Assembly: GCA_033675545.1 (NCBI GenBank)
Contig: JAWDGP010007325.1
Location: 112,501-176,500, forward strand
Source of the DNA: Elysia crispata
Lineage: Eukaryota > Mollusca > Gastropoda > Plakobranchidae
DNA: 64,000 nt
Direction: 5' to 3'
The position numbers and the translations under genes were made by a program. Below, piece after piece: positions 51,725-62,935 of this stretch. Under the pieces are notes generated by a model. It did not search any database, had not been told where the DNA came from, and saw only the letters and a list, made by a program, of their open reading frames with translations. Position 1 is the stretch's first letter, and each line of letters starts with the position of its first letter.

Positions 51725-51935
51725 CTCTCTCTCTCTCTCCCTGTCTTCTCTCTTCACCCCCCCCCCTCCTATCACCCTGTTGAATGAGAGAGGAAATTAG
51801 ATATAGAGCCTCTTACCCTCCAGCTGCTCTCCCCCTCTCTCTGTGTTTTTTCCTCTCCACCCCTACCTATCACCCTATGGAATGAGAGAGGAAATTAGAT
51901 ATAGAGCCTCTTTCCCTCCAGCTCCTTTCTTCACT
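51243..51935. repeat. ~127 bp repeat x 6: fixed core plus variable CT linker
   Basis: CCTATCACCCTGTTGAATGA-type cores at 51243, 51370, 51498, 51624, 51768 and 51866, followed by GAGGAAATTAGATATAGAG and a CT linker of varying length. On the plus strand units contain TTTCTCTCTAG or TTTCCCTCCAG, acceptor-like. Confidence 0.93.
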
Positions 51936-52020
51936 GAGTAACCGTGTTTTGCTCACCACTGGCGGGAATCCCCGGTAAAGCAATTGCTGTCCCCAGATCC
52001 TGTGGTGCCTAAAAAGAATA

Positions 52021-52135
52021 TGATTGGCTAATATTCGGGACTTCCCGGACCGAGGGCATCTCTCTCTACACACTTTACTTCATTTCGAGGCTTTCACCCC
52101 ACACGCACTTCCGGGCAGGGTTCGTTAGAAACATG
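52021..52135 (+). promoter_or_regulatory. Possible promoter-like segment
   Basis: TGATTGGCTAAT (inverted CCAAT, 52021) and ACTTCCGG (ETS-type site, 52107-52114) lie within a GC-richer patch just before an ATG at 52133. The downstream frame is low complexity, so no gene is assigned. Confidence 0.18.
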
Positions 52136-52440
52136 GAAGCTACGAGTTTTTTCCGATACTCAACTTTCGTTTTGATAAGGATTAATGATTTAAAAGAAAA
52201 TTCTTTTCTTCTAGTTAAATATTTCTTTTTCTTACTTCTATATTACTATTTTTATATCATCATCATTTTTCTTACTTCTATGTCAGTTTTTATGCATTAT
52301 CATTTTTCTTATTTCTATGACACTGATTTTATATTATCATCTTTTTTTACTTCAATGTCAATGTTATTATACCACCATCATTATCATCATCATCTTTTTA
52401 TATGTAACTCTCTCTTCTTTTTCTTTGTCTTTATCCCTGT
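52136..52440. other. T-rich unique stretch
   Basis: ATT/CAT-rich, with TTTTTCTTACTTCTAT recurring two to three times at 52228-52330. No supported gene. Confidence 0.5.
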
Positions 52441-52700
52441 TTCTCTGTCTCTATTCAGTCTTTGTAAGTATCTGTCTGTCTCTCTATCTGTCTGTATCTC
52501 TCTCTCTTCTATTTATTTGTCTTCGTCCCTGTTTCTCTGTCTGCGTTCAGTCTCTGTAAGTGTCTGTCTGTCTGTCTATCTTGTCTATCTGTCTGTCTCT
52601 CTATCTGTCTGTATCTCTCTCTCTTCTATTTATTTGTCTTCGTCCCTGTTTCTCTGTCTGCGTTCAGTCTCTGTAAGTGTCTGTCTGTCTGTCTATCTCC
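52441..52700. repeat. TCTG/CT block with ~117 bp duplication
   Basis: CTATTTATTTGTCTTCGTCC occurs at 52509 and 52626, followed in both by CTGTTTCTCTGTCTGCGTTC and TCTG runs. A diverged earlier copy starts near 52412. Confidence 0.93.
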
Positions 52701-52892
52701 CTCCTTGGCTCTCTTTTTCTCTTCCTCCTTGACTCCCTGTTTATCTCCCTCCTTGGCTCTCTGTTTCTCTTCCTCCTTGACTCCCTGTTTCTCTTCCTCC
52801 TTGGCTCTCTGTTTATCTCCCTCCTTGGCTCTCTGTTTATCTCCCTCCTTGGCTCTCTGTTTATATCCCTCCTTGGCTCCCTGTTTATCTCC
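52701..52892. repeat. Minisatellite, 24 bp x 8
   Basis: CTCCTTGGCTCTCTGTTTAT at 52701 with exact 24 bp steps to 52869. TTGGCT/TTGACT and TTTAT/TTTCT vary, alternating at the left end. Confidence 0.96.
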
Positions 52893-53059
52893 CTCTCTCT
52901 TATTCTCTATTTCATGATAGTTATCCACCATGCCATTTTTCTCTCCCTAGAATTGCCACGTACATGCCAGTCGTCATGTAGGTTCTCGCCTTGCGCTCTT
53001 TATGGTTCATCAAATCAGTTCCAATTATCGCCCTTTCTGTACACAGAATGATGATGTCG

Positions 53060-53165
53060 CCACTATAGAGTTGAGAGCCTTGCTATAAGGGACACAACCC
53101 ACGTGACCCTCACAGGTTCCGAAACTCATTCTCTGAATGACGGGCTCGAACTCTAAAGAAGAGAT
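53060..53165 (-). mobile_element. tRNA-derived SINE fragment with conserved central domain
   Basis: On the minus strand AGAGTTCGAGCC (53143-53154) fits an RNA polymerase III B-box. About 45 bases later TTGTGTCCCTTATAGCAAGG (53079-53098) resembles the central domain shared by several metazoan SINE families (the type reading roughly TTGTGTCCTTGGGCAAG). A clear A-box was not found. Fragmentary and diverged. Confidence 0.45.
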
Positions 53166-53341
53166 ACCAGCACAGCTCAGGGCGAGAGGGCTATCAAACG
53201 ACCTTTGGCCCCGAGACTAGAACCAAAACATACCATCTGCAGCTGATGTGAAGAAAATAGAACTTTTTGGCGGTCGTAGAATATTCGCAGTGACAGTGAG
53301 TAAACACATAGATAAGCTTTGGGAGTAGATTTTTTTTTTCT

Positions 53342-53367
53342 GTGGGGGAGGGGAGGGGAGGGGCGGG
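53342..53367 (+). other. G-quadruplex motif
   Basis: Five G-runs of three or more separated by single bases (GGGGGAGGGGAGGGGAGGGG then CGGG). A textbook four-tract motif on the plus strand. Confidence 0.8.
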
Positions 53368-54220
53368 CTGAATGTCTGAATGTAGAGACTATATCAGCTC
53401 TCCAGCTTATCCCACAAGGTTTTGACTGTGGCCAGACAGTATCAAACAAACACACAAACAAACAAACACAGAATTAAATCGCTCGCGTGTGTTTATCGTG
53501 TGGTTGCACGAGCCGTTAATCTGGCCCCGACTCGCATCCATGCCTTAAATTGTTTCAGTCTCAAAGGGGGATAATAGATTAAAAAAAACAAGCAATGAAT
53601 CTCAGTTGCCCAAACTTGGGTCTGGGAAGAGAAAAATCACGAGCCGTCCAAACCCGGATCTCATAAAAACACATTTGGTTTTCACCGACATTTTCTGATC
53701 GAGCGATATTTATAAACTGACGGTAGGGAAAATGTGTCGGTTGCCAGGGAGATGAGTACAACGCATGTCTGGAATGAGACACGTGATGGGAGCAGATTTG
53801 AGATAAGATCCGCTCTATCCAGTCCTCACGCCACGGGATATGGAAAGATGACAGAGTTGTAACGAGCTCAGCCCATGTTGCGCGGTTATGTTTAGAGACC
53901 ATCTACATGGGCCGTACAAACCCATTAAGAGGGAGAGACCGTACAAAACGATGGGAGTCATTAACCCTGTCACTATGATCAAGATATTACACGCACTGCG
54001 AGGGTTAACTCAGTTCGCGTGTGTTGAGAGAGCAGTAAGGGGAGGGGAGAATAGCCTCCCCTTGGTCGAGAGCTCTTCATTCTGTGTTGATATATTGCGA
54101 TTTGCCTGGAAATGATGTAGTAGTAGTTTGGCTTGTATGTTTTCATTTGGGATTTGACTATTTTCCTTATTTTTACGGGAATCTCGACCTCTTTCCTCTA
54201 TTCTTCTTCTCCTTGATAAA

Positions 54221-54291
54221 TTAAACACTATGGTTTGTTGACTGGGAATCTCCGGACAGGAGCAATAATAGTTTTTTCGTCGTGCCCATCG
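54221..54291 (-). CDS. Weak candidate terminal exon at the end of the 54 bp array
   Basis: On the minus strand the last array unit gives GTTTCTATCTGATAG and then a phase-1 frame of 22 codons (starting MGTTKKLLLLLSGDSQ) to TAA at 54221-54223. The same TATCTGATAG is in every unit. The case rests only on position and open frame; the whole array is also open in this frame for 419 codons. Confidence 0.13.
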
Positions 54292-55350
54292 CTATCAGAT
54301 AGAAACACGCAATTACTGGTGAAAGTTTAGTCTTCGTGTTTACGGCTATCAGATAGAAACATGGAATTACTGATGATAGTTTAGTCCTCGTGTTTACGGC
54401 TATCAGATAGTAACACGGAATTACTGATGATAGTTTAGTCCTCGTGTTTACGGCTATCAGATAGTAACACGGAATAACTGATGATAGTTTAGTCTTCGTG
54501 TCCATCGCTATCAGATAGTAACATGGAATTACTGATGATAGTTTAGTCTTCGTGTTTACGGCTATCAGATAGTAACATGGAATTACTGATGATAGTTTAG
54601 TCTTCGTGTTTACGGCTATCAGATAGTAACATGGAATTACTGATGATAGTTTAGTCTTCGTGTTTACGGCTATCAGACAGTAACATGGAATAGCTGATGA
54701 TAGTTTAGTCTTCATGTTTACGGCTATCAGATAGTAACACGGAATAACTGATGATAGTTTAGTCTTCGTGTCCACGGCTATCAGATAGTAACATGGAATA
54801 ACTGATGATAGTTTAGTCTTCGTGTCCACGGCTATCAGATAGTAACACGGAATAACTGATGATAGTTTAGTCTTCATGTTTACGGCTATCAGACAGTAAC
54901 ATGGAATAGCTGATGATAGTTTAGTCTTCGTGTCCACGGCTATCAGATAGTAACACGGAATAACTGATGATAGTTTAGTCTTCGTGTTTACGGCTATCAG
55001 ACAGTAACATGGAATAGCTGATGATAGTTTAGTCTTCATGTTTACGGCTATCAGATAGTAACACGGAATAACTGATGATAGTTTAGTCTTCGTGTCCATC
55101 GCTATCAGATAGTAACACGGAATAACTGATGATAGTTTAGTCCTCGTGTCCACGGCTATCAGACAGTAACATGGAATAGCTGATGATAGTTTAGTCCTCG
55201 TGTCCACGGCTATCAGACAGTAACATGGAATTACTGATGATAGTTTAGTCTTCGTGTCCACGGCTATCAGACAGTAACATGGAATAACTGATGGTAGTTT
55301 AGTCTTCGTGTCCACGGCTATCTGATAGTAACACGGAAGAACGGATAGTA
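54261..55350. repeat. Minisatellite, 54 bp x 20
   Basis: GCTATCAGAT marks units at 54291 to 55317, exactly 54 bp apart. Contains TGATGATAGTTTAGTCTTCG. In the 419-codon minus frame almost all unit-to-unit changes alter the amino acid (Val/Ala, Tyr/Cys, Asn/Asp, Lys/Arg, Thr/Met), so there is no sign of protein-level constraint. Confidence 0.98.
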
Positions 55351-55567
55351 ATTTGTTGCTGTTTATAGTAAGCAAGGCACCGTTACGTTTATTTTTATAA
55401 GTGTGAATAATTGTAAAACCAAGGTGCAGATCGAGATGGTTGTAGAAAAAAAAATGGATTGACTCTAAAACAATGTGCAAAGTTAGCAGTTTGTATCTTC
55501 ATGCTCAGTAAAATGGAAAACGTATCGCGTTTTACTATAAAGTCGTAAAAAAAAAGTTTGGAGGCAT
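55351..55567. other. Short unique spacer between arrays
   Basis: AT-rich, with two A-runs. Nothing supported. Confidence 0.5.
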
Positions 55568-57176
55568 TATCCCATATCTTTGCGCTCACCGAATTATCCC
55601 ATATCTGTACACTAATAGCATTATCCCATATCTGTACACTAATAGCATTATCCCATATCTGTACACCTACCGCAGTATCCCATACCTGTACACTCACCGC
55701 AGTATCCCATATCTGTACACTCACCGCAGTATCCCATATCTGTACACTCACCGCAGTATCCCATATCTGTACACTCACCGCAGTATCCCATATCTGTACA
55801 CTCACCGCAGTATCCCATACCTGTACACTCACCGCAGTATCCCATATCTGTACACTCACCGCAGTATCCCATATCTGTACACTCACCGCAGTATCCCATA
55901 TCTGTACACTCACCGCAGTATCCCATATCTGTACACTCACCGCAGTATCCCATATCTGTACACTCACCGCAGTATTCCATATCTGTACACTCACCGCAGT
56001 ATCCCATATCTGTACACTCACCGCAGTATTCCATATCTGTACACTCACCGCAGTATCCCATACCTGTACACTCACCGCAGTATCCCATATCTGTACACTC
56101 ACCGCAGTATTCCATATCTGTACACTCACCGCAGTATCCCATATCTGTACACTCACCGCAGTATCCCATATCTGTACACTCACCGCAGTATCCCATATCT
56201 GTACACTCACCGCATTATCCCATATCTGTACACTCACCGCAGTATCCCATATCTGTACACTCACCGCAGTATCCCATATCTGTACACTCACCGCAGTATC
56301 CGATACACCCATTGCGTTATCCCATATCTGTACACTCACCGCTTTATCCCATATCTGTACACCTACCGCAGTATCCCATATCTGTACACTCACCGCAGTA
56401 TCCCATATGTGTACACTCATAGCATTATCCCTTAGCTGTACACTCATAGCATTATCCCATAGCTGAACACTCACCGCATTATCCCAGATCTGTACAGTCA
56501 CCGCAGTATCCCAGATCTGTACACTCACCGTATTATCCAATATCTATGCACTCACCGTATAATCCCAGATATGTACACTCACCGCATTATCCCAGATCTG
56601 TACACTCACCGCATTATTCCATATCTGTACTCTCACCGCATTATCCCAGATCTGTACACTCACCGCATTATCCCAGATCTGTACACTCACCGCATTATCC
56701 CAGATCTGTACACTCACCGCATTATCCCAGATCTGTACACTCACCGCATTATCCCAGATCTGTACACTCACCGCATTATCCCAGATCTGTACACTCACCG
56801 TATTATCCCAGATCTGTACACTTATCGTATTATCCCAGATCTGTACACTTATCGTATTATCCCAGATCTGTACACTCACCGCATTATCCCAGATCTGTAC
56901 ACTTATCGTATTATCCCAGATCTGTACTCTCACCGCATTATTCCATATCTGTACACTCACCGCATTATCCCAGATCTGTACACTCACCGCATTATCCCAG
57001 ATCTGTACACTCACCGCATTATCCCAGATCTGTACACTCACCGTATTATCCCAGATCTGTACACTTATCGTATTATCCCAGATCTGTACACTTATCGTAT
57101 TATCCCAGATCTGTACACTCACCGCATTATCCCAGATCTCTACACTCACCGTATTATCCCAGATCTGTACATTTAG
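55568..57176. repeat. Minisatellite, 27 bp x 60, in two subfamilies
   Basis: TATCCCA marks run from 55568 to 57155 as 58 units of 27 bp and one of 21 bp (near 56298). The left subfamily (about 55670-56440) is GCAGTATCCCATATCTGTAC; the right (about 56460-57170) is GCATTATCCCAGATCTGTAC, with a BglII site per unit. The switch is abrupt near 56455. Frames of up to 381 codons (repeating VQIWDTAVS) are by-products. Confidence 0.98.
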
Positions 57177-57229
57177 CGTCCTTGTGGAGGAAAGACAGTG
57201 AGAAACTGGTGAAGGAAGAAGACTGCTAG
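57177..57229 (+). CDS. Weak candidate terminal exon at the end of the 27 bp array
   Basis: The last unit is altered to CTGTACATTTAG, giving an AG at 57175-57176. A phase-1 frame then encodes SLWRKDSEKLVKEEDC and stops at 57227-57229. The composition is plausible for a protein C-terminus, but it is only 16 codons and the pyrimidine tract is poor. An AATAAA occurs near 57489. Confidence 0.18.
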
Positions 57230-57690
57230 AGAAAGACAAGTTGCGCCACAAACAGTATAAGAGGGTGAGCAGAAATATGAGGGATTCAGAGGCAGAAGAA
57301 AAGGAGGGAGTGAAGAGGAGAACTAAAAAAAAAGTAAGAAATGAGGGAATGATAGAGGGATATAAAAAGACAAAAAAGAGACTGATACGTAAAAAACTAT
57401 GATTTGATTGAGTGCGTTTTATATTGAACTCAGTGGTTCGCAACTAGAAATTTTGTAACTAAAATTAATAACAAGAAAAGCATATTTTAATAAAAAAAAA
57501 GCATCTAATTTTATAACGAAAATTTCCGCAAATTTCCAATTATCATTATTTCGAAACTGACATTTTAATGTCATGTCCTCAAGACGTGTCCTGATAATCA
57601 GGGTAATCCAAAGGTATCTTATTTTTCTTCATTCTCTTAGTCCTCGAGTGACAAGATGAATGAATTCTTTTCTTTTGTTCTGTTATCTTC
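57230..57690. other. Unique AT-rich stretch ending in a strong acceptor-like site
   Basis: Non-repetitive. It ends in TTTTGTTCTGTTATCTTCCAG (57673-57693), a very good 3' splice-site match, about 20 bp before the 47 bp array begins. Confidence 0.5.
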
Positions 57691-57712
57691 CAGCAGCCAG
57701 ACCCCGTATATC

Positions 57713-59945
57713 ACATTCTCTCCCCCTTCCTCATCCTCTCTGTCAGTCCTTACCACATGGCATTCTCTACTCCTCCCTCATCCTCTCTGTCAGTCCTGAC
57801 CACATGACATTCTCTCCCCCTTCCTCATCCTCTCTGTCAGTCCTGACAACATGACATTCTCTCCCCTTCCTCATCTTCTCTGTCAGTCCTGACAACATGA
57901 CATTCTCTCCCCCTTCCTCATCTTCTCTGTCAGTCCTGACCACATGACAGTCATTCTCTCCCCCTTCCTCATCTTCTCTGTCAGTCCTGACAACATGACA
58001 TTCTCTCCCCCTTCCTCATCTTCTCTGTCAGTCCTGACAACATGACATTCTCTCCCCCTTCCTCATCTTCTCTGTCAGTCCTGACCACATGACATTCTCT
58101 CCCCCTTCCTCATCCTCTCTGTCAGTCCTGACAACATGGCATTCTCTCCCCCTTCCTCATCTTCTCTGTCAGTCCTGACAACATGACATTTTCTCCCCCT
58201 TCCTCATCCTCTCTGTCAGTCCTGACAACATGACATTCTCTCCCCCTTCCTCATCCTCTCTGTCAGTCCTGACAACATGACATTCTCTCCCCCTTCCTCA
58301 TCCTCTCTGTCAGTCCTGACAACATGACATTCTCTCCCCCTTCCTCATCCTCTCTGTCAGTCCTGACAACATGACATTCTCTCCCCCTTCCTCATCCTCT
58401 CTGTCAGTCCTGACAACATGGCATTCTCTCCCCCTTCCTCATCTTCTCTGTCAGTCCTGACTACATGACATTTTCTCCCCCTTCCTCATCCTCTCTGTCA
58501 GTCCTGACAACATGACATACTCTCCCCCTTCCTCATCCTCTCTGTCAGTCCTGACAACATGGCATTCTCTCCCCCTTCCTCATCCTCTCTGTCAGTCCTG
58601 ACAACATGACATTCTCTCCCCCTTCCTCATCCTCTCTGTCAGTCCTGACAACATGACATTCTCTCCCCCTTCCTCATCCTCTCTGTCAGTCCTGACAACA
58701 TGACATTCTCTCCCCCTTCCTCATCCTCTCTGTCAGTCCTGACAACATGGCATTCTCTCCCCCTTCCTCATCTTCTCTGTCAATCCTGACAACATGACAT
58801 TTTCTCCGCCTTCCTCATCCTCTCTGTCAGTCCTGACAACATGACATTCTCTTCCCCTTCCTCATCCTCTCTGTCAGTCCTGACAACATGGCATTCTCTC
58901 CCCCTTCCTCATCCTCTCTGTCAGTCCTGACAACATGACATTCTCTCCCCCTTCCTCATCCTCTCTGTCAGTCCTTACCACATGGCATTCTCTCCCCCTT
59001 CCTCATCCCTCCATCCCCTCTGTCAATCCAGACCACATGACATTCTCTCCCCCTCCCTCATCCTCTCTGTAATTCCAGACCACATGACATTCTCTCCCTC
59101 TTCCTCATTCTCTCTGTCAGTCCTTACCACATGGCATTCTCTCCCCCTTCCTCATCCTCTCTGTCAGTCCTGACAACATGACATTCTCTCCCCCTTCCTC
59201 ATCCTCTCTGTCAGTCCTGACAACATGACATTCTCTCCCCCTTCCTCATCCTCTCTGTCAGTCCTGACAACATGACATTCTCTCCCCCTTCCTCATCCAC
59301 TCTGTCAGTCCTTACCACAAGGCATTCTCTCCCCCTTCCTCATCCTCTCTGTCAGACCTGACAACATGGCATTCTCTCCCCCTTCCTCATCCTCTCTGTC
59401 AGTCCTGACAACATGACATTCTCTCCCCCTTCCTCATCTTCTCTGTCAGTCCTGACAACATGACATTCTCTCCCCCTTCCTCATCTTCTCTGTCAGTCCT
59501 GACCACAAGACATTCTCTCCTCCTTCCTCATCTTTTCTGTCAGTCCTGACCACATGACATTCTCTCCCCCTTCCTCATCCTCTCTGTCAGTCCTGACAAC
59601 ATGACATTCTCTCCCCCTTCCTCATCTTCTCTATCAGTCCTGACCACATGGCATTCTCTCCCCCTTCCTCATCCTCTCTGTCAGTCCTTACCACATGGCA
59701 ATCTCTCTTCCTCCCTCATCCTCTCTGTCAGTCCTGACAACATGGCATTCTCTCCCCCTTCCTCATCCTCTCTGTCAGTCCTGACAACATGACATTCTCT
59801 CCCCCTTCCTCATCCTCTCTGTCAGTCCTGACCACATGGCATTCTCTCCCCCTTCCTCATCCTCTCTGTCAGTCCTGACCACATGACATTCTCTCACCCT
59901 TCCTCATCCCTCCATCCTCTCTCTCAGTCCTGACAACATAAGATT
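57713..59945. repeat. Minisatellite, 47 bp x ~46, 3'-splice-site-like unit
   Basis: The unit runs CATTCTCTCCCCCTTCCTCA, then TCCTCTCTGTCAG, then TCCTGACAACATGA. Each unit therefore holds a CTGAC branch-site-like motif, about 28 bases of near-continuous pyrimidine, and CAG. A few units are 46 or 52 bp. Variation: TCTTC/TCCTC, CAACAT/CCACAT, TGACA/TGGCA. Confidence 0.97.
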
Positions 59946-61433
59946 CTCTCCCCCTTCCTCATCCCTCCATCCTCTCTGTCATTCCTGACCACATGATATG
60001 ACATTCTCTTGCCCTTCCTCATCCCTCCATCCTCTCTGTCATTCCTGACCACATGATATGATATTCTCTTCCCCTTCCTCACCCCTCATTCTCTCTGTCA
60101 TTCCTGACCACATGATATGACATTCTCTTCCCCTTCCTCACCCCTCCATCCTCTCTGTCATTCCTAAACACATGATATGACATTCTCTTCCCCTTCCTCA
60201 CCCCTTTTTCTCTCTGTCATTCCTGACCACATGATATGACATTCTCTTCCCCTTCCTCATCCCTCCATCCTCTCTGTCATTCCTGACCACATGATATGAC
60301 ATTCTCTTCCCCTTCCTAACCCCTCATTCTCCCTGACATTCCTGACCACATGATATGACATTCTCTCCCCCTTCCTCATCCCTCCATCCTCTCTGTCATT
60401 CCTGACCACATGATATGACATTCTCTTCCCCTTCCTCACCCCTCATTCTCTCTGTCATTCCTGACCACATGATATGACATTCTCTTCCCCTTCCTCATCC
60501 CTCCATCCTCTCTGTCATTCCTGACCACATGATATGACATTCTCTTCCCCTTCCTCATCCCTCCATCCTCTCTGTCATTCCTGACCACATGATATGACAT
60601 TCTCTTCCCCTTCCTCATCCCTCCATCCTCTCTGTCATTCCTGACCACATGATATGACATTCTCTTCCCCTTCCTCATCCCTCCATCGTCTCTGTCATTC
60701 CTGACCACATTATATGATATTCTCTTCCCCTTCCTCACCCCTCATTCTCTCTGTCATTCCTGACCACATGATATGACATTCTCTTCCCCTTCCTCACCCC
60801 TCCATCCTCTCTGTCATTCCTAAACACATGATATGACATTCTCTTCCCCTTCCTCACCCCTTTTTCTCTCTGTCATTCCTGACCACATGATATGATATTC
60901 TCTTCCCCTTCCTCATCCCTCCATCCTCTCTGTCATTCCTGACCACATGATATGACATTCTCTTCCCCTTCCCCATCCCTCCATCCTCTCTGTCATTCCT
61001 GACCACATGATATGACATTCTCTTCCCCTTCCTCATCCCTCCATCGTCTCTGTCATTCCTGACCACATAATATGACATTCTCTTCCCTTCCTCATCCCTC
61101 CATTCTCTCTGTCATTCGTGACCACATGATATGACATTCTCTTCCTCTTCCTCACCCCTTATTCTCTCTGTCATTCGTGACCACATGATATGACATTCTC
61201 TTCCTCTTCCTCATCCCTCCATCCTCTCTGTCAATCTTGACCACATGATATGACATTCTCTCCCCCTTCCTCACCCTTCATCCTCTCTGTCATTCCTGAC
61301 CACATGATATGACATTCTCTTCCCCTTTCTCATCCCTCTATCCTCTCTGTCATTCTTGACCACATGATATGACATTCTTTTCCCCTTCCTCATCCCTCCA
61401 TCCTCTCTGTCATTCCTGACCACATGACATGTC
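59946..61433. repeat. Derived subfamily of the 47 bp array, 59-60 bp x ~25
   Basis: Same framework with two insertions: CCCTCCAT in the pyrimidine tract and ATATG after CATG. CTGTCAG has become CTGTCAT, so the AG is lost in nearly all units. Length alternates between 60 bp (CCTCCATCC) and 59 bp (CCCCTCATTC) types. Confidence 0.96.
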
Positions 61434-61761
61434 AAAACTGGCTACACGACCTTTTTATAGAAAAGAAGAGAAATAATAATTGAAAAATAAAATAAAAACA
61501 AGGACAAAATCAATAACAAATATCTCCATGTCTTGTACATCAGAATTCGAAAGAGGCTAATTTATTTTTTAAAAATGTTAACATTTTCAGGAATGCAATA
61601 ATTTATATGTTCGCTGATGAAAAGAAATGTCAAACATCTAAGTTTCAAGAATGCCAGATATTTGAAATATTGTCTGTGATAATACTTTTTTTTTATAGTC
61701 CCATACTTTTAAGAGGTTTATCTATGCGTGTATAGATTTTCGACTCTGTGTGTGTATAAGT

Positions 61762-61920
61762 GTTGGTCTATAAATTGTTTTGGGCTCTATGTGTGTTTGA
61801 GTGTTGGTCTATAAATTGTTTTGGGCTCTATGTGTGTTTGAGTGCTGGTCTATAAATTGTTGTTTTGGGCTCTCTGTGTGTATGTGTGTTGGTCTGTAAC
61901 TTGATGTTTTTGGCTTCGGC
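61762..61920. repeat. 41 bp tandem repeat x ~4
   Basis: G(T/C)TGGTCTATAAATTGTTTT recurs at 61762, 61803 and 61844, with a diverged copy at 61888; TGGGCTCTATGTGTGT joins them. Confidence 0.93.
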
Positions 61921-62084
61921 TTTGAAATAATATGACCTCAAATATTTTCTCTACTATTAGAACCTATGAAATGGGTCGGATCCATTTTTTTTAAATCTGA
62001 TGTCACTGTTGAGTTCACAAACCACTCTTGTGAACAGCAGATATCAGAACAGCAGTTCTCTGACATACCAGAGTTATGACAAAG

Positions 62085-62140
62085 TGATTGTGTTCCCTTG
62101 TCAGGATCTAGGACACCAGATCTACTGAGCTAAGACTTCG
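62085..62140 (-). mobile_element. Possible tRNA-like SINE head
   Basis: On the minus strand TAGCTCAGTAG (62122-62132) is a near-perfect A-box. GGGAACACAATC about 35 bases later could be a decayed B-box. No further SINE structure is recognised. Confidence 0.25.
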
Positions 62141-62935
62141 AGAATATTCCCACACAATACCGTTGACTTGTCACGGCTGGGACATGTCTTTTATAATATC
62201 TCCACGGTTAGCCTAGATCTGTGACGTTAAAGAATCTTATCTTGGATAAAGAACTTGGTTGTATTGAATAGAAAGGAATGTAAATCAAAAAATTATCCCT
62301 ACCATAGCGACTAATAGGACTGGTAGAATGATGCTTTTTTGGGAGGAGGAAAAGAAAAACAAACCTCCAAGACAAAACGAGAGACATAAAAATCCAAGAC
62401 GAAAGAAAAAAACAACGAACAAACCAAAAACCCAACCTAAACTAATGCACTAATCCGAGTTGTTTTAACTTGTTTACCGTGAGAATATTTTTATATTTCT
62501 CCATCTTTACTGATTTGCATTATCTTCTATTTTAAAATACGACTGAGCTTCCTCTCCACACTGTTTCCTCCACACCCACCCTATATCGAGGAATGAAGTT
62601 CAATGAACTTTGAACTGACGATGTCAGTTTTTTTATGGACATAAAGAAAATCATATTATGTATGCAGTAGAAGATTTTTTTATCATGATTTTCAATGAAT
62701 CTATTCTTAGTTCAACGAACAAAATGGTACCTTTATGAGAAAAAACAGCCATATCTTACGGACAAAAATTTTTTTTCTATACAACAAAAAAAATCTACTT
62801 TACGTTCTTACTTCTTGTTAACGATATTTATGACCACCAGTGACGCATTTTTAGCTCAAACGGATTATGTTTCATATTGTTGCTCTAAAGTAACTCTTCA
62901 AAAATTTTCCGTGCTTGGAAAACAACCGGGCTTTG

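Larger units (their letters stand above)
52893..54220. other. Unique stretch with a SINE fragment and a G-run motif
   Basis: Apart from the features listed, it holds two unrecognised minus frames (53177-53461, 94 codons; 53579-53902, 107 codons) and an AAAC run at 53445-53470. The second has mixed codons and could be a decayed coding fragment, but I can name no family. Confidence 0.45.
61434..62935. other. Unique AT-rich stretch
   Basis: Non-repetitive apart from the 41 bp repeat and the tRNA-like fragment below. The plus frame at 62695-63090 runs from AT-rich DNA into the 68 bp array and is not supported. Confidence 0.5.

Noticed and set aside
53579..53902. 107-codon minus frame with mixed composition
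   Set aside because: Looks slightly protein-like but I recognise no domain and see no splice support; left as unannotated.
54221..55480. 419-codon minus frame with an 18-residue repeat
   Set aside because: Unit-to-unit changes are almost all amino-acid-changing, the opposite of protein-level constraint; openness follows from the 54 bp period. Only the unique tail is kept as a weak exon candidate.
55395..57443. Frames repeating VQIWDTAVS, superficially like WD repeats
   Set aside because: Nine-residue period does not fit WD40 (about 40 residues); variants are mostly non-synonymous and the opposite strand is equally open.
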